NCBI GenBank assembly: GCA_017415105.1
Contig: JAFQJD010000006.1
Span: 1-64,000, forward strand
DNA from: Clostridia bacterium
Lineage (GTDB): Bacteria > Bacillota > Clostridia > UBA1381
Length of the DNA: 64,000 nucleotides
Direction: 5' to 3'
Under the pieces are notes generated by a model. It worked only from the letters and a program-made list of their open reading frames with translations, ran no database searches and was not told the DNA's origin. Of the stretch, positions 37,357 through 46,909 are shown piece by piece (position 1 is the stretch's first letter; each line of letters starts with the position of its first letter). Made by a program: the position numbers and the translations under genes.

Positions 37357-39084
37357 ATGAAAAAACAGTTAAGAAAATTTCTTTGTGCTATGATATGCCT
37401 AATAATGATGTTATCGGGCGTAAACGTATTTGCACAGGGATCGCCTATGCAGATGTCGTGGTGTGGTGATTACAGCGATAACGCTGACCCGAAGCTCATA
37501 ATTGAGTTTAAGACTCCTGCACAGTATAGACAGCAGGTTACGATGGTTATATATCCGGCATCAATCACAAACCCATCTGCTACAGATTATGTGTATATAA
37601 AAGAAATTACAGTAAATGCAGGCGAAAAGAAGGAAATCGAGTTAAGCATACTTGATACATATACAGCAGCTGACGGAAAGTACAAGGTAGCACTTCGCGG
37701 AAACGGATATATGAGTGAAGCATCGGCTGATTCAAAAACAGTTGATGTTATAAAACCGGCATCAATCCCGGGACTTCTTGATGAATTTGCGGGAGCGACA
37801 ACTACAAGTTTTGCAGACGTACTCGATAAAGTTGCTCCGGCACTTCAGCTTGAAGCAGAAACGGATTCTGCACGTGAGACAAAGCGTGTAAATATAATGT
37901 TTAATATCCAGACAAATGACTACGACGGTGAATTCAAAAACCTTGAAAATATCCGAGATTCATGGAATCTGACAGATGTAATTGCATATATAAGCGATGA
38001 TGGCAGAACAGCTGAGGGTATCAAGAGCCGAATAGAGGCAAACAGTGCCCTTTTAGGTATAGATACTACTACTGATGAGTATGCGACATATATTGATGCT
38101 GTATGCGAGAATATCAGAGATTACGCATCAGAATATAATAACGGCACAGGCGTAAACAGTGCTACGGATGTTAAAGGCATTGTGTATCAGTATATAGGAA
38201 TGCATATGGTAAATGCGGCAAACGAGGAAACGCTTTATAACACGTTTGAAACCTATAAGAGTTATTTCCAGTTGCCCTCATCAGAGCTTTCAACGTATAA
38301 TTCATGGGAAAGAAATAATCAGGATAAGGCGTTGCGTTCGTTGTATCATCAGGGATTTACAAAGAATGCACTGCTTGTAACGGCATTTAAAAACGGTGTA
38401 ACAGGCGTTATAAACAACCCTGATGCATCTACAGATACACCGCCGGTTATAATTGTGCCGGGTGTGACAGGCACAAGCCCATCAAACTCTATGAGTGGTG
38501 GAGCTCCGACAGCTCCGACAGCTCCGACACAGCCGCCGGCACCGACATTTAAAGATGTTCCGTCAAGCCACTGGGCATATCCATATGTAACAAAGCTTGC
38601 AGCTAACGGAACAATCAGCGGTTATGATGATGGCACATTCAAGCCCAACAACAATGTAACTCGTGAAGAGTTTGTTAAAATGATAATCGGTGCAGCAGGT
38701 CTTTTGTCAAGCAGTGCGCAGTGTGAGTTTGCAGATGTTGCAAATGATGCATGGTTCTACAGCTACGTTGCATCAGGCTTTGAAAAGGGAATAATAAGCG
38801 GTGTTACAGACACAGAATTCGGCATTGGCAGAAATATCACACGTCAGGACGTTGCAGTTATTGCCGCAAGAATACTTACATATCTGGAAGCCGAAATTCC
38901 TGAGCTTACAGAGGTCACACTTACAGACATTGACACAGTTTCAGACTATGCACAGGAGAGCGTTAAGCTTTTGAACGGCATAGGAATAATCGGCGGATTT
39001 GATGACGGCTCATTTATGCCGCATAACGCACTTACACGTGCAGAAGCTGCTGCAATTATCAGCAGACTTACTGCGAATCTATAA
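37357..39084 (+). CDS. Cassette 3 B protein: three-SLH surface protein
   Basis: 575 residues: signal peptide (ends near NVFAQ), Ig-like domain (SPMQMSWCGDYSDNADPKLI onward), helical region, a Pro/Ala-Thr linker (about 360-395) and three C-terminal SLH domains (TFKDVPSSHWAYPYVTKLA, CEFADVANDAWFYSYVASG, TLTDIDTVSDYAQESVKLL). It starts 16 nt after A3 with GAAAGGA upstream. Predicted S-layer anchoring protein of cassette 3. The Ig-like N-terminus holds a Cys that is absent from B1 and B2. Confidence 0.85.
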   Translation: MKKQLRKFLCAMICLIMMLSGVNVFAQGSPMQMSWCGDYSDNADPKLIIEFKTPAQYRQQVTMVIYPASITNPSATDYVYIKEITVNAGEKKEIELSILDTYTAADGKYKVALRGNGYMSEASADSKTVDVIKPASIPGLLDEFAGATTTSFADVLDKVAPALQLEAETDSARETKRVNIMFNIQTNDYDGEFKNLENIRDSWNLTDVIAYISDDGRTAEGIKSRIEANSALLGIDTTTDEYATYIDAVCENIRDYASEYNNGTGVNSATDVKGIVYQYIGMHMVNAANEETLYNTFETYKSYFQLPSSELSTYNSWERNNQDKALRSLYHQGFTKNALLVTAFKNGVTGVINNPDASTDTPPVIIVPGVTGTSPSNSMSGGAPTAPTAPTQPPAPTFKDVPSSHWAYPYVTKLAANGTISGYDDGTFKPNNNVTREEFVKMIIGAAGLLSSSAQCEFADVANDAWFYSYVASGFEKGIISGVTDTEFGIGRNITRQDVAVIAARILTYLEAEIPELTEVTLTDIDTVSDYAQESVKLLNGIGIIGGFDDGSFMPHNALTRAEAAAIISRLTANL

Positions 39085-39105
39085 TCTGTGGGAGGAGGAA
39101 ATACG

Positions 39106-41844
39106 ATGAAGAAAAGAATTTTCGCATTATTTTTGACATTGTTAATGTCATTAACTTCGTTGGGTGCAGTTACAGCATACGCAGAAAATGAAACAGAAAC
39201 AGCACCGGCAGAAGAAGTTGTAATAAAACCTCTTGACACAGACGCATTTAATGCACTTTATGCAATGGGATTTGTGGGTGACGAGCTTAAAGGGGCAGAT
39301 AAGAACGCATATATCACAAGAGCACAGTTTATCGGATATCTCTTTAAGCTTGCAGGTTATACGGTAAATGAGCATAAAACAGACGATATTCCGTTTGTTG
39401 ATGTAAGCACAAAGACACCGTATTATAACGAGATTTGTACAATGTACGAGCTGGGCAGAGTAAACGGTACAGAGCCCGGTATGTTCAGCCCAGATAACCA
39501 CGTTACATACGCTCAGGCTTGTAAGCTTATAATTGATGTATTGGGCTACAGAAACTATGCCGAGATTAAATACGGCGAATACCCCGAAGGCTACATAATG
39601 ATGGCAGGCGAGCTTGAAATAAACGAGGGCGTTAACAATGTTTTATGGAACAGCGAGCTTACAGCCGAGAATGCAGTGCAGATGCTTTATAACGCAGGCG
39701 GTGCCGAAATATTTAAATTCGCAGGAACAGATGCAAACGGAAACCCGAAATATGAAACAGACGGCACAGACCTCTTTGCATCAAATGACATATACTACGC
39801 TGAAGGCACAATGGAAAGCAACGGCATATGCTCAATAAAGGACGATAATGCAACATTGGGTGTATTTATAATCAGCGGCAAGAAATATGCAGCAGCAGAC
39901 GTAGACCTTTCAAACCTTGTTGGTTGTGCTGTTAAATACTTCTACCGTGACGATAAGGTTTCACAGAAGCTTTTGTGGGCGACTTCAGATACACGTTTTG
40001 TAGAAGTAATCGACCTTAAAGCGGAGGAGCTTGCAGTTAATTCAGGCGAATATACTATGACAAATGTCGTTTATTATGAGCCGAACGGCAAACTTGAATC
40101 CGTTAAAATAAATCCGCTTGCTGATGTTATATACAATAACACACGCTGCGGTATTCCCACAATTGACGATATGAAACCGATGACAGGTACAATCCGTCTT
40201 ATTGACAATAACGATGATGAGCTTTATGATGTTGTTATTGTAAACGAGTACGACAATATGTTCGTAACGCATATAGTAGAAGAAAAAGAACAGATATTCG
40301 CAAAATATAATAAAGCAGTTTATTTTGACGATTACGAGGAAGTAGTAATAATAAAGGACGGCAAGGAAACTACAATAAATGATATTGACAATAAGTCTAT
40401 TATATCATTTATTGTTGATAAGGATAATAAAAAGCTTTATCTCTATCCTGTAAATGAGACATATAAGACTACCCTTAAAAAGTCAGAGACTTACAGAGGC
40501 AGAACAGTTTATGAGTTCGATAGTGGAAAATACCGTATGTCAAATGCATATAAGGCAATTGTAGACAATCCGGAGGAATACGCAGTTGTTCCGCAGATTG
40601 GCAAGACATATAACATCTGGCTTGACATATTCGGAGAAGTTGCAGAGGTTCAGGAGACTGCCGGAAATCTGCAGTATGCACTCTTAATGAGCGTAAGAGT
40701 AGGTGAAGCGTATGAGGATTGTGAGGCATATACACGTCTATTGTTGCCGGACGGAAATAAGGTAACGGGTGCAATTAACAAAAAAGTTCTTGTTAACGGT
40801 GTTAAAAAGACAGCAAGAGAATTTTTGGCAGATACACATCTTACCGATGAGAACGGCGAGTTTATGGTTCAGGTGGTTCAGGTTGCGTTTGATGATGAAG
40901 GCGACCTTAAGAAGATTGATTTTGCAAGCGATACATCGTCTATGGTAGAGATGGTAAATGGTCAGGAAGTACCATTATTCCCGTACGGATTTGACATATC
41001 TGCATTTTCGCGTGACTACAGAGCTTCAGAATCAAATGTAAGAAATCAGGACAGTTATGTCCTCGTGGCTAATAAGTATCTTGTAACAGACAATACGCTT
41101 ATATTCGGTAAATGGCATGATATGGATTCATCAGAGCCTTATGAGGTTGTCGCAAAGGGTACTGTCGGAAGCGGTACATACTTAAAAGATATATATGACA
41201 TTAACGAAAAACTCGAAATCGGTGCAATGTACCGTGAGGGACTTTACGTTAGGGGTAGCTGGCAGGCAGCTCCGCTGCTTGTTGACACCATTGAATATGT
41301 TTATTCAGATGACCAGGAGGTAAAGCAGATTACCGGTTATATGAACGGTACACAGGTAAGCTATGTTGAAGAAGAACCCGGTGTAATTCCTGAAACTATT
41401 GTTCATGGCGATCTTATAAGAGTGTCAGTGAAAAATAAGAAGCTCAATAAAGTGTTTATGACGCTCTCTTATGAAGATATCAAGAATAAGAATACACAGG
41501 TACTGCATAATCCTGACGGCAATGGCGAGGCATGGAATGGCGAGAAAGCTTCGGTATTTGCACCGTTATACAGAATGGATGCAAATTCTACAACAATAAT
41601 GACACCGGCTGATTGGCAGGCAAGTGTCGGAGAGCTGCTTACATCTCCGAAAGGTTCAAGTTCATTGCGTTTGACAATTTTTGATGTTAAGAACGATGAA
41701 ATATACGCAGGTGATTTCTACGAGATGTATAACAGGTACACAATTCTTGCAAATACCAAGGTTTCTGAGGAAACAGAAAAAGTAATGGTATTTATGAGAA
41801 TGCGTTATGTAACAACAAGTGAAATCATCGTAATGGTATATTAA
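39106..41844 (+). CDS. Cassette 3 C protein: large surface protein with N-terminal SLH domains
   Basis: 912 residues: signal peptide (ends near AVTAYA-EN), two SLH-like repeats (ITRAQFIGYLFKLAGY, VTYAQACKLIIDVLGYRNYA) and a 700-residue beta-rich region collinear with C1 and C2, with the conserved GEYPEGYIMMAGELEINEGV and LQYALLMSVRVGEAYED segments. ATG 39106 is chosen because GGAGGAGG lies 8 nt upstream; an upstream GTG at 39088 is within that region. The function is unknown and presumably structural or glycan-binding at the S-layer. Confidence 0.8.
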   Translation: MKKRIFALFLTLLMSLTSLGAVTAYAENETETAPAEEVVIKPLDTDAFNALYAMGFVGDELKGADKNAYITRAQFIGYLFKLAGYTVNEHKTDDIPFVDVSTKTPYYNEICTMYELGRVNGTEPGMFSPDNHVTYAQACKLIIDVLGYRNYAEIKYGEYPEGYIMMAGELEINEGVNNVLWNSELTAENAVQMLYNAGGAEIFKFAGTDANGNPKYETDGTDLFASNDIYYAEGTMESNGICSIKDDNATLGVFIISGKKYAAADVDLSNLVGCAVKYFYRDDKVSQKLLWATSDTRFVEVIDLKAEELAVNSGEYTMTNVVYYEPNGKLESVKINPLADVIYNNTRCGIPTIDDMKPMTGTIRLIDNNDDELYDVVIVNEYDNMFVTHIVEEKEQIFAKYNKAVYFDDYEEVVIIKDGKETTINDIDNKSIISFIVDKDNKKLYLYPVNETYKTTLKKSETYRGRTVYEFDSGKYRMSNAYKAIVDNPEEYAVVPQIGKTYNIWLDIFGEVAEVQETAGNLQYALLMSVRVGEAYEDCEAYTRLLLPDGNKVTGAINKKVLVNGVKKTAREFLADTHLTDENGEFMVQVVQVAFDDEGDLKKIDFASDTSSMVEMVNGQEVPLFPYGFDISAFSRDYRASESNVRNQDSYVLVANKYLVTDNTLIFGKWHDMDSSEPYEVVAKGTVGSGTYLKDIYDINEKLEIGAMYREGLYVRGSWQAAPLLVDTIEYVYSDDQEVKQITGYMNGTQVSYVEEEPGVIPETIVHGDLIRVSVKNKKLNKVFMTLSYEDIKNKNTQVLHNPDGNGEAWNGEKASVFAPLYRMDANSTTIMTPADWQASVGELLTSPKGSSSLRLTIFDVKNDEIYAGDFYEMYNRYTILANTKVSEETEKVMVFMRMRYVTTSEIIVMVY

Positions 41845-41871
41845 GGATAACGGAAAAAGGAGGAATTGAAA

Positions 41872-44800
41872 ATGAAAAAATTATTAAGTTTTCTTATAAC
41901 AATGTCAATTATGCTTGGTATGTTCCCGTCCGTTCCGGTATCCGCAGCATGGGACGGTACAGCGGCAACTGCCTTTGCCGGCGGTAGCGGTACAGAGAGT
42001 GACCCGTATCTGATTACAACCGCAGCAGAGCTTGCATTGGCAAGAGATATGATAAATGCAGGTACGGCAAACGAAGCACACTTCAAGCTTACAGCTGATA
42101 TTGACTACGAAGATAATGCATGGGAGCCGATAGGCAACTACAACGATAAAACAAGTACCGGATACAAATTCAAAGGAACATTTGACGGTAACGGTTATGT
42201 AGTAAAAAATCTTTTGATTGAACAGACCGGCACAGCAAAAACAGATTTTATCTACCGCAGAATAGGCTTTTTCGGTGTTACAAGCGGGGCAACTGTTAAA
42301 AACCTAGGTATTGACAAAATAATAATCAAGGTTAAAAACCATGACTATTATCCTAACGGCGAAAATGATTCTACCGGAAGATACAGAGCCGGTTATATAG
42401 GCGGTTTTGCAAGTGTTGCTGACGGTACATTTGAAAACTGCTACGTAGCAAATTCAGAAGTACGAAATCTCAAGAGAGATACAAATGACGGTGGACTTGC
42501 AGGATTTGCGGGTCACGTAGGCTCCAATACAACAGTTAAAAACTGTTATGTGTATGATACAACGATATGTGCAGGCTACTCTGCACCACAGGCGGGGTTT
42601 GTTGCAACAATCGGCGGTTCGGGTGTATCTTTCGAGAACTGCTATGTTGCAGGAGTAACGGTTGATGTAACAGACGCATCAAACTCAGCAACTGCTGTTT
42701 GCTCAAATTATGGTTTTGGTCATGACAGCAGTCAAGAAGTATCAGTTGTAAACTGCTACACTGAAATGGCTGACAGTCAGGGCACTACCACACTTACATG
42801 GCTTACTCTGTATGCTTATACAGAAGAAAGGTCTCTTATAACAACTACTTCAGATAAAGCCACAATCATTGCAGGTCTTGTAACAAACAATGCAGACACT
42901 GTATATACGTATGATGAGACAAGTGTAATAAACGACGGTTATCCGTATGTTGATTATGAAACGGTATTGGCGACACCGAGCCCGAGCCCATCACCAAGCC
43001 CGAGCCCGTCACCGTCACCTACGCCGACTGTTGATCCGAATGCAACAGAGACACCGTTGCCGGATATAAACCTCGTGCTGATGGGCGATTCGTTGATGGA
43101 CAAAGATAATAACACCATAGGAAGCCAGTATTCATGGACGAAGCGTGGCTGGGCAGGTCAGATAGGCAATTTTATAAAAAGCGATAAGATTACACTTGTC
43201 CATCACGGACACAACGGTCAGACGGTTAAGGATTTTATAGACGGACGCTCATGGCCACACAACTGTAGCTGGGATACAATCAAAACCGAATTTGGTGAGG
43301 GCGATTATGTGGTTATTGCTCTTGGTACAAATGATAAGAATAAGCTTGATGCATATAATGAAGACCCGACAACAGGCTACAGTGCAGAGCAGTTCAAGAC
43401 TTGGTATAAGCAGATTATAGCAGATACGAGAAGCAAGGGTGCAAAGATACTTGTTCTTACACCTCCACCTAACAACTGGAGTACTACGGGCAACAGCTTC
43501 AAAGGTACAGACACATGGTCATCAAGTGCGGCACTTCTTGAACTTGAAGATGAGGTTGATAACCTCACTGTTATAAACATAGGTGAGGCTTATGCTTCAA
43601 CTCTGAATGCATATATGAACGCTACCGGATATACAGCAACTCAGCTGAAAATGGATTATAGCAATAATACAATAACAGGCCCCGGAGTTATCTTTGTTGA
43701 CCATGTCCACTTCTCAGAAATCGGTGCAAACCTTCTTGCATGGACAGTAGCAAATGAAATTGCAAAAACAACAACCGGACTTGAGAATTATATGGTACCG
43801 GGTTCGATGCCTACAGCTACTCCGGCACCGACGGCTACACCTACTCCGACAGCTACAGCAACAACAGCACCGACAACGGCGCCAACGACGGCTCCGACTG
43901 CGACCGCAACTGCATCGACAGAGCCGACCGCAACTGCAACAACAGATCCGGAGGCCGGTTGGGACGGAACTCCTGCAACAAGCTTTGCAATAGGCGACGG
44001 TTCAGCGGGAAATCCGTATCTTATATCAGATGCGGCAGAGCTTGCATTAGCGGCTGCTAAAGTCAATGACGGTACTGCAAACACTGCTCATTTCAAGCTT
44101 ATGGCGGATATAGACTGCAGTGCTCAGACCTGGACGCCGATAGGAAATAGCACAAACTATTTCCAGGGATTTTTCGATGGTAACTACAAAACAATAAGCA
44201 ATTTCAAAATTGAAGGTGACGCTTCATCAACATATGAGGCAATGGGCTTGTTCGGCTATGTGGGAAATAGCTCAAGCGGAACAACAATCAGAAACCTCGG
44301 TATTGAGAATATAACTATTAAGTTTACAGGCAGTACAACAAAGTATCTTGGCGGTATGGCAGGATGTGTTTATGCATATACAACTATAGAAAACTGTTAT
44401 GTTAAGAATTCGTCATTAGAATTTAATTCAAACTACGGTGGAGGTAATCCTCTTAATGTTGGCTCGTTTATCGGACGTATAGGAAAAAATGCATCGACAG
44501 AAGCGTCAGCTCCTGTAGTTAAAAACTGTTACACATACGGTATGACACTCCGTACTGCCTATGACAGAATTTTAGGCGGATTTGTAGGTGCAGTTGACGG
44601 TACTTACCCCGGAAAATTCACTAACTGTTATGTAGCAAATGTAAGCTTCCCGTCAGGGTATACTAAATCTGACGCAGATAGCGGTATCAGATCTACACTC
44701 TATGCATTTGTCAGCAGTTCCGGAAAAGCAAATCTTAGCCTTTCGAATTGTTACTCAACGCTGACAAGCGGACAGGGTAATTGTACCGGAGTTCAGACAT

Positions 44801-46095
44801 TTAACAGCACAAATAATGTGGGAGAAACAGGTAAAACAGCAGCTGAGATAGTAACAGCATTTGCAGGTGTTGCAGAATTTGGAGTATCGGCAACTGTAAA
44901 CAATGGCGAATACCCGTGCCTGAAGTATGAGGACCCAATGTTGGGAGCAATGCCAACTCCGGCACCTACTCCGACACCGAGCCCGACTCCCGAGCCGACT
45001 CCGACTCCCGAGCCTACTCCGGCACCTACTCCGACTCCCGAGCCAATTCTTACAAAGATTGTCTTTGGCGAGCTTGAAACAGCTCCGGCTGCGGACGGAA
45101 AGCTGACAGCATCACTTGATGTTACATATACAGACCTTGACTATGATACAGCCAAGTTTATGGTAGTAAAGTACGGTGCTAAGGAACAGGTGCTTGAGGT
45201 TAAGGAACAGGTTAAGACTGTGCAGGATGGCGGATCGATTGATGAAACCTTTACTGTAACGCTTGATAGTGCTCCGGCAGAGGGAGAAACGCTTAAGTAT
45301 TATTTGTGGGGCGACGGGAACGTTTCGCTTATAGATAATGCACCGTCTGATATTTCGGGCTTTAGTGCTGTTTCAAAGTATAAGGGTGTAGGACTATCGT
45401 GGGCACCAAGCTATGACGACAGTGCAAACACCATAGAGTATCATATATACCGTAACGGTGTATATCACGGAAAAACAACAGATACTTACTATCTTGCTCC
45501 CGGATCGCTTACAACAGGGTCTGTATATTCAGTAGTTGCGGTTGATGCAAACAGTAACGAGACAAGTCCTGTAATATCTGATGCAATGAAAAAGATACAG
45601 ATGTTCTATTGTAATCCGAATAATGCATCCGGTCTTTCAAACTTCTCACAGGACAGAAACTATGATGCGTATTCAGCACCGGTGACAATAAACGGTGTTA
45701 AGGCGTATGCAGTACCCGAAGTTCAAGACAAGTTACATTATATTTACTTCAGGATGGATACTGCTGTCTGTGACATCACAAGTGATGATCATGATATAGT
45801 ATTTGAGATTGATTATCTTGACCAGGGTACAGGCGAAATCAAGATGATATACAACAGAATAATAAATGACGGCGAGACAGATAACCATGTACCTGCACGT
45901 CAGAGTGTAGTGGTTGCAACAAAACAAAATACCGGTACCTGGAAGACTGCAGTTGTAAGAGTTTCAAATGCGGCACTGCGTAACTCTGCACATTCATCAA
46001 GCTCCAGCTTTGGTATAACTGTACCGTCTAATACTCCGTTAAATGATATAGCGATTAAAGAAATAAGAGTTATACAGGCGGAAAAGTACGAGTAA
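41872..46095 (+). CDS. Cassette 3 D protein: GLUG-type repeat protein with an inserted CE12-like SGNH esterase domain
   Basis: 1407 residues: signal peptide, GLUG unit 1 (24-365), a Ser-Pro linker (367-388), an SGNH hydrolase domain (about 396-640), a Thr-Ala-Pro linker (646-693), GLUG unit 2 (695-1025), a Glu-Pro-Thr linker (1027-1060), an Fn3-like domain (about 1162-1235) and a C-terminal sandwich (1240-1407). The SGNH domain has VLMGDSLMD (Ser407), HNGQTVKDFIDGRSW, VIALGTNDK (Asn487) and FVDHVHFSEIGANLLA (Asp610, His613). The GRSW block and DxxH end fit rhamnogalacturonan acetylesterases (CE12), which deacetylate pectin. This domain is missing from D1 and D2. AAGGAGG precedes ATG 41872; TTG 41866 lies too close to it. 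It is the last gene of cassette 3. Confidence 0.82.
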   Translation: MKKLLSFLITMSIMLGMFPSVPVSAAWDGTAATAFAGGSGTESDPYLITTAAELALARDMINAGTANEAHFKLTADIDYEDNAWEPIGNYNDKTSTGYKFKGTFDGNGYVVKNLLIEQTGTAKTDFIYRRIGFFGVTSGATVKNLGIDKIIIKVKNHDYYPNGENDSTGRYRAGYIGGFASVADGTFENCYVANSEVRNLKRDTNDGGLAGFAGHVGSNTTVKNCYVYDTTICAGYSAPQAGFVATIGGSGVSFENCYVAGVTVDVTDASNSATAVCSNYGFGHDSSQEVSVVNCYTEMADSQGTTTLTWLTLYAYTEERSLITTTSDKATIIAGLVTNNADTVYTYDETSVINDGYPYVDYETVLATPSPSPSPSPSPSPSPTPTVDPNATETPLPDINLVLMGDSLMDKDNNTIGSQYSWTKRGWAGQIGNFIKSDKITLVHHGHNGQTVKDFIDGRSWPHNCSWDTIKTEFGEGDYVVIALGTNDKNKLDAYNEDPTTGYSAEQFKTWYKQIIADTRSKGAKILVLTPPPNNWSTTGNSFKGTDTWSSSAALLELEDEVDNLTVINIGEAYASTLNAYMNATGYTATQLKMDYSNNTITGPGVIFVDHVHFSEIGANLLAWTVANEIAKTTTGLENYMVPGSMPTATPAPTATPTPTATATTAPTTAPTTAPTATATASTEPTATATTDPEAGWDGTPATSFAIGDGSAGNPYLISDAAELALAAAKVNDGTANTAHFKLMADIDCSAQTWTPIGNSTNYFQGFFDGNYKTISNFKIEGDASSTYEAMGLFGYVGNSSSGTTIRNLGIENITIKFTGSTTKYLGGMAGCVYAYTTIENCYVKNSSLEFNSNYGGGNPLNVGSFIGRIGKNASTEASAPVVKNCYTYGMTLRTAYDRILGGFVGAVDGTYPGKFTNCYVANVSFPSGYTKSDADSGIRSTLYAFVSSSGKANLSLSNCYSTLTSGQGNCTGVQTFNSTNNVGETGKTAAEIVTAFAGVAEFGVSATVNNGEYPCLKYEDPMLGAMPTPAPTPTPSPTPEPTPTPEPTPAPTPTPEPILTKIVFGELETAPAADGKLTASLDVTYTDLDYDTAKFMVVKYGAKEQVLEVKEQVKTVQDGGSIDETFTVTLDSAPAEGETLKYYLWGDGNVSLIDNAPSDISGFSAVSKYKGVGLSWAPSYDDSANTIEYHIYRNGVYHGKTTDTYYLAPGSLTTGSVYSVVAVDANSNETSPVISDAMKKIQMFYCNPNNASGLSNFSQDRNYDAYSAPVTINGVKAYAVPEVQDKLHYIYFRMDTAVCDITSDDHDIVFEIDYLDQGTGEIKMIYNRIINDGETDNHVPARQSVVVATKQNTGTWKTAVVRVSNAALRNSAHSSSSSFGITVPSNTPLNDIAIKEIRVIQAEKYE
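42971..43035 (+). repeat. Ser-Pro linker DNA in D3
   Basis: Tandem AGCCCG/TCACCG units code SPSPSPSPSP, joining GLUG unit 1 to the esterase domain. Confidence 0.85.
43808..43950 (+). repeat. Thr-Ala-Pro linker DNA in D3
   Basis: A degenerate ACAGCTACTCCG-type tract coding [19 protein letters not shown]-like sequence, joining the esterase domain to GLUG unit 2. It uses different units from the Ser-Pro linker, so the two junctions arose separately. Confidence 0.85.
44951..45050 (+). repeat. Glu-Pro-Thr linker DNA in D3
   Basis: A CCGACTCCCGAG-type tandem tract coding PTPEPTPTPEPTPAPTP, before the Fn3-like part. Confidence 0.85.
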
Positions 46096-46098
46096 TTA

Positions 46099-46133
46099 AA
46101 AAACTACCACAGGCATCGCCTGCGGTAGTTTTC
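46099..46133. terminator. Terminator between cassette 3 and the minus-strand SDR operon
   Basis: AAAACTACC-A-CAGGC - ATC - GCCTG-C-GGTAGTTTT has one mismatch, with T-rich flanks on both strands. It probably ends both converging transcripts. Confidence 0.85.
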
Positions 46134-46134
46134 T

Positions 46135-46896
46135 TTATTTTTCGGGAATAATCGGATATAACTGTATCATATTACCACCGTCAACAACCAGCTCGGCACC
46201 GGTTGTATTGAGTGAATTGTCGCTTGCAAAGTACCAGACCGCATTTGCAATGTCCTCAAATGATGCAATATCACCGAGTGGTGTATAGTTTGACAACGCC
46301 TCACGGCAGTTATTGTAGTTCTTTTCCCAACGGTCGGTTTTAATCATACCGGGGAGGACAGCGTTAACACGGATGTTATACTTGCCAAGGTCAAATGCGA
46401 GTGCACGCATCATTCCGAGAGCTCCCGACTTTGATGCAGAGTATGCAATCCTGTCGGGGATTGCACGGTATGCAGTGTTTGAGTTTACAAATACCACCGA
46501 GCCACCGCCTTTTTTTATCATCTGCTTTGCGGCAGCACGTGTAATCATAAAGTTCCAGCATATATTGGTATTTATTACCTCGGCAAAATCTTTTATATCC
46601 ACTGTCAGAAACTCCTGACAGATACCGAGGTTTGCGGCGTTTAGCACGACTGCATCAACCGGGTAGCCGAGTGAAGCAATATCGTTAAAAATACTGTTCA
46701 CATTATTCTCATCACCGACTATCATATCATAGCCTTTTGAGAAGACACTATACTTTTCCTTAATAATTTCTGCAGTTTCTTTCGCGTGCTCACCGCTTCG
46801 GCTGCCGATAAATACGGCATATCCCTCTTTTGCAAATTTATGTGCAATACCCAGCCCCGTATTGGTCGTAGCACCTGTTATAAATACTGATTTCAT
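46135..46896 (-). CDS. Short-chain dehydrogenase/reductase
   Basis: A 253-residue classical SDR: cofactor loop TGATTNTGLG (residues 7-16), NAAN at about residue 88, and the catalytic Ser-Tyr-Lys set with YSASK near residue 155, then the PG motif (VLPGMIKTDRW) and a C-terminal VDGGNMIQL. It is a soluble NAD(P)-dependent oxidoreductase. It is the last gene of an operon with an enolase-superfamily dehydratase and a metallo-beta-lactamase-fold protein, so oxidation or reduction of a sugar acid or ketose is likely. GAGGAG precedes ATG 46896. The substrate is not readable. Confidence 0.9.
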   Translation of the reverse strand: MKSVFITGATTNTGLGIAHKFAKEGYAVFIGSRSGEHAKETAEIIKEKYSVFSKGYDMIVGDENNVNSIFNDIASLGYPVDAVVLNAANLGICQEFLTVDIKDFAEVINTNICWNFMITRAAAKQMIKKGGGSVVFVNSNTAYRAIPDRIAYSASKSGALGMMRALAFDLGKYNIRVNAVLPGMIKTDRWEKNYNNCREALSNYTPLGDIASFEDIANAVWYFASDNSLNTTGAELVVDGGNMIQLYPIIPEK

Positions 46897-46909
46897 TTTA
46901 TTACACTCC

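Larger units (their letters stand above)
13034..46133 (+). repeat. Three tandem copies of a four-gene surface-protein cassette (A-B-C-D)
   Basis: Copy 1 spans about 13034-23654, copy 2 23689-34447 and copy 3 34478-46133. Gene order, orientation and lengths are nearly constant: A 887/886/890 residues, B 575/574/575, C 903/906/912, D 1099/1113/1407. Every copy begins with a 17-bp-spaced promoter and ends in a T-tailed hairpin. Within a class the proteins align along their full length but differ throughout, so the triplication is old. Copy 3 D is longer because it contains an added esterase domain. See the individual genes. Confidence 0.92.
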
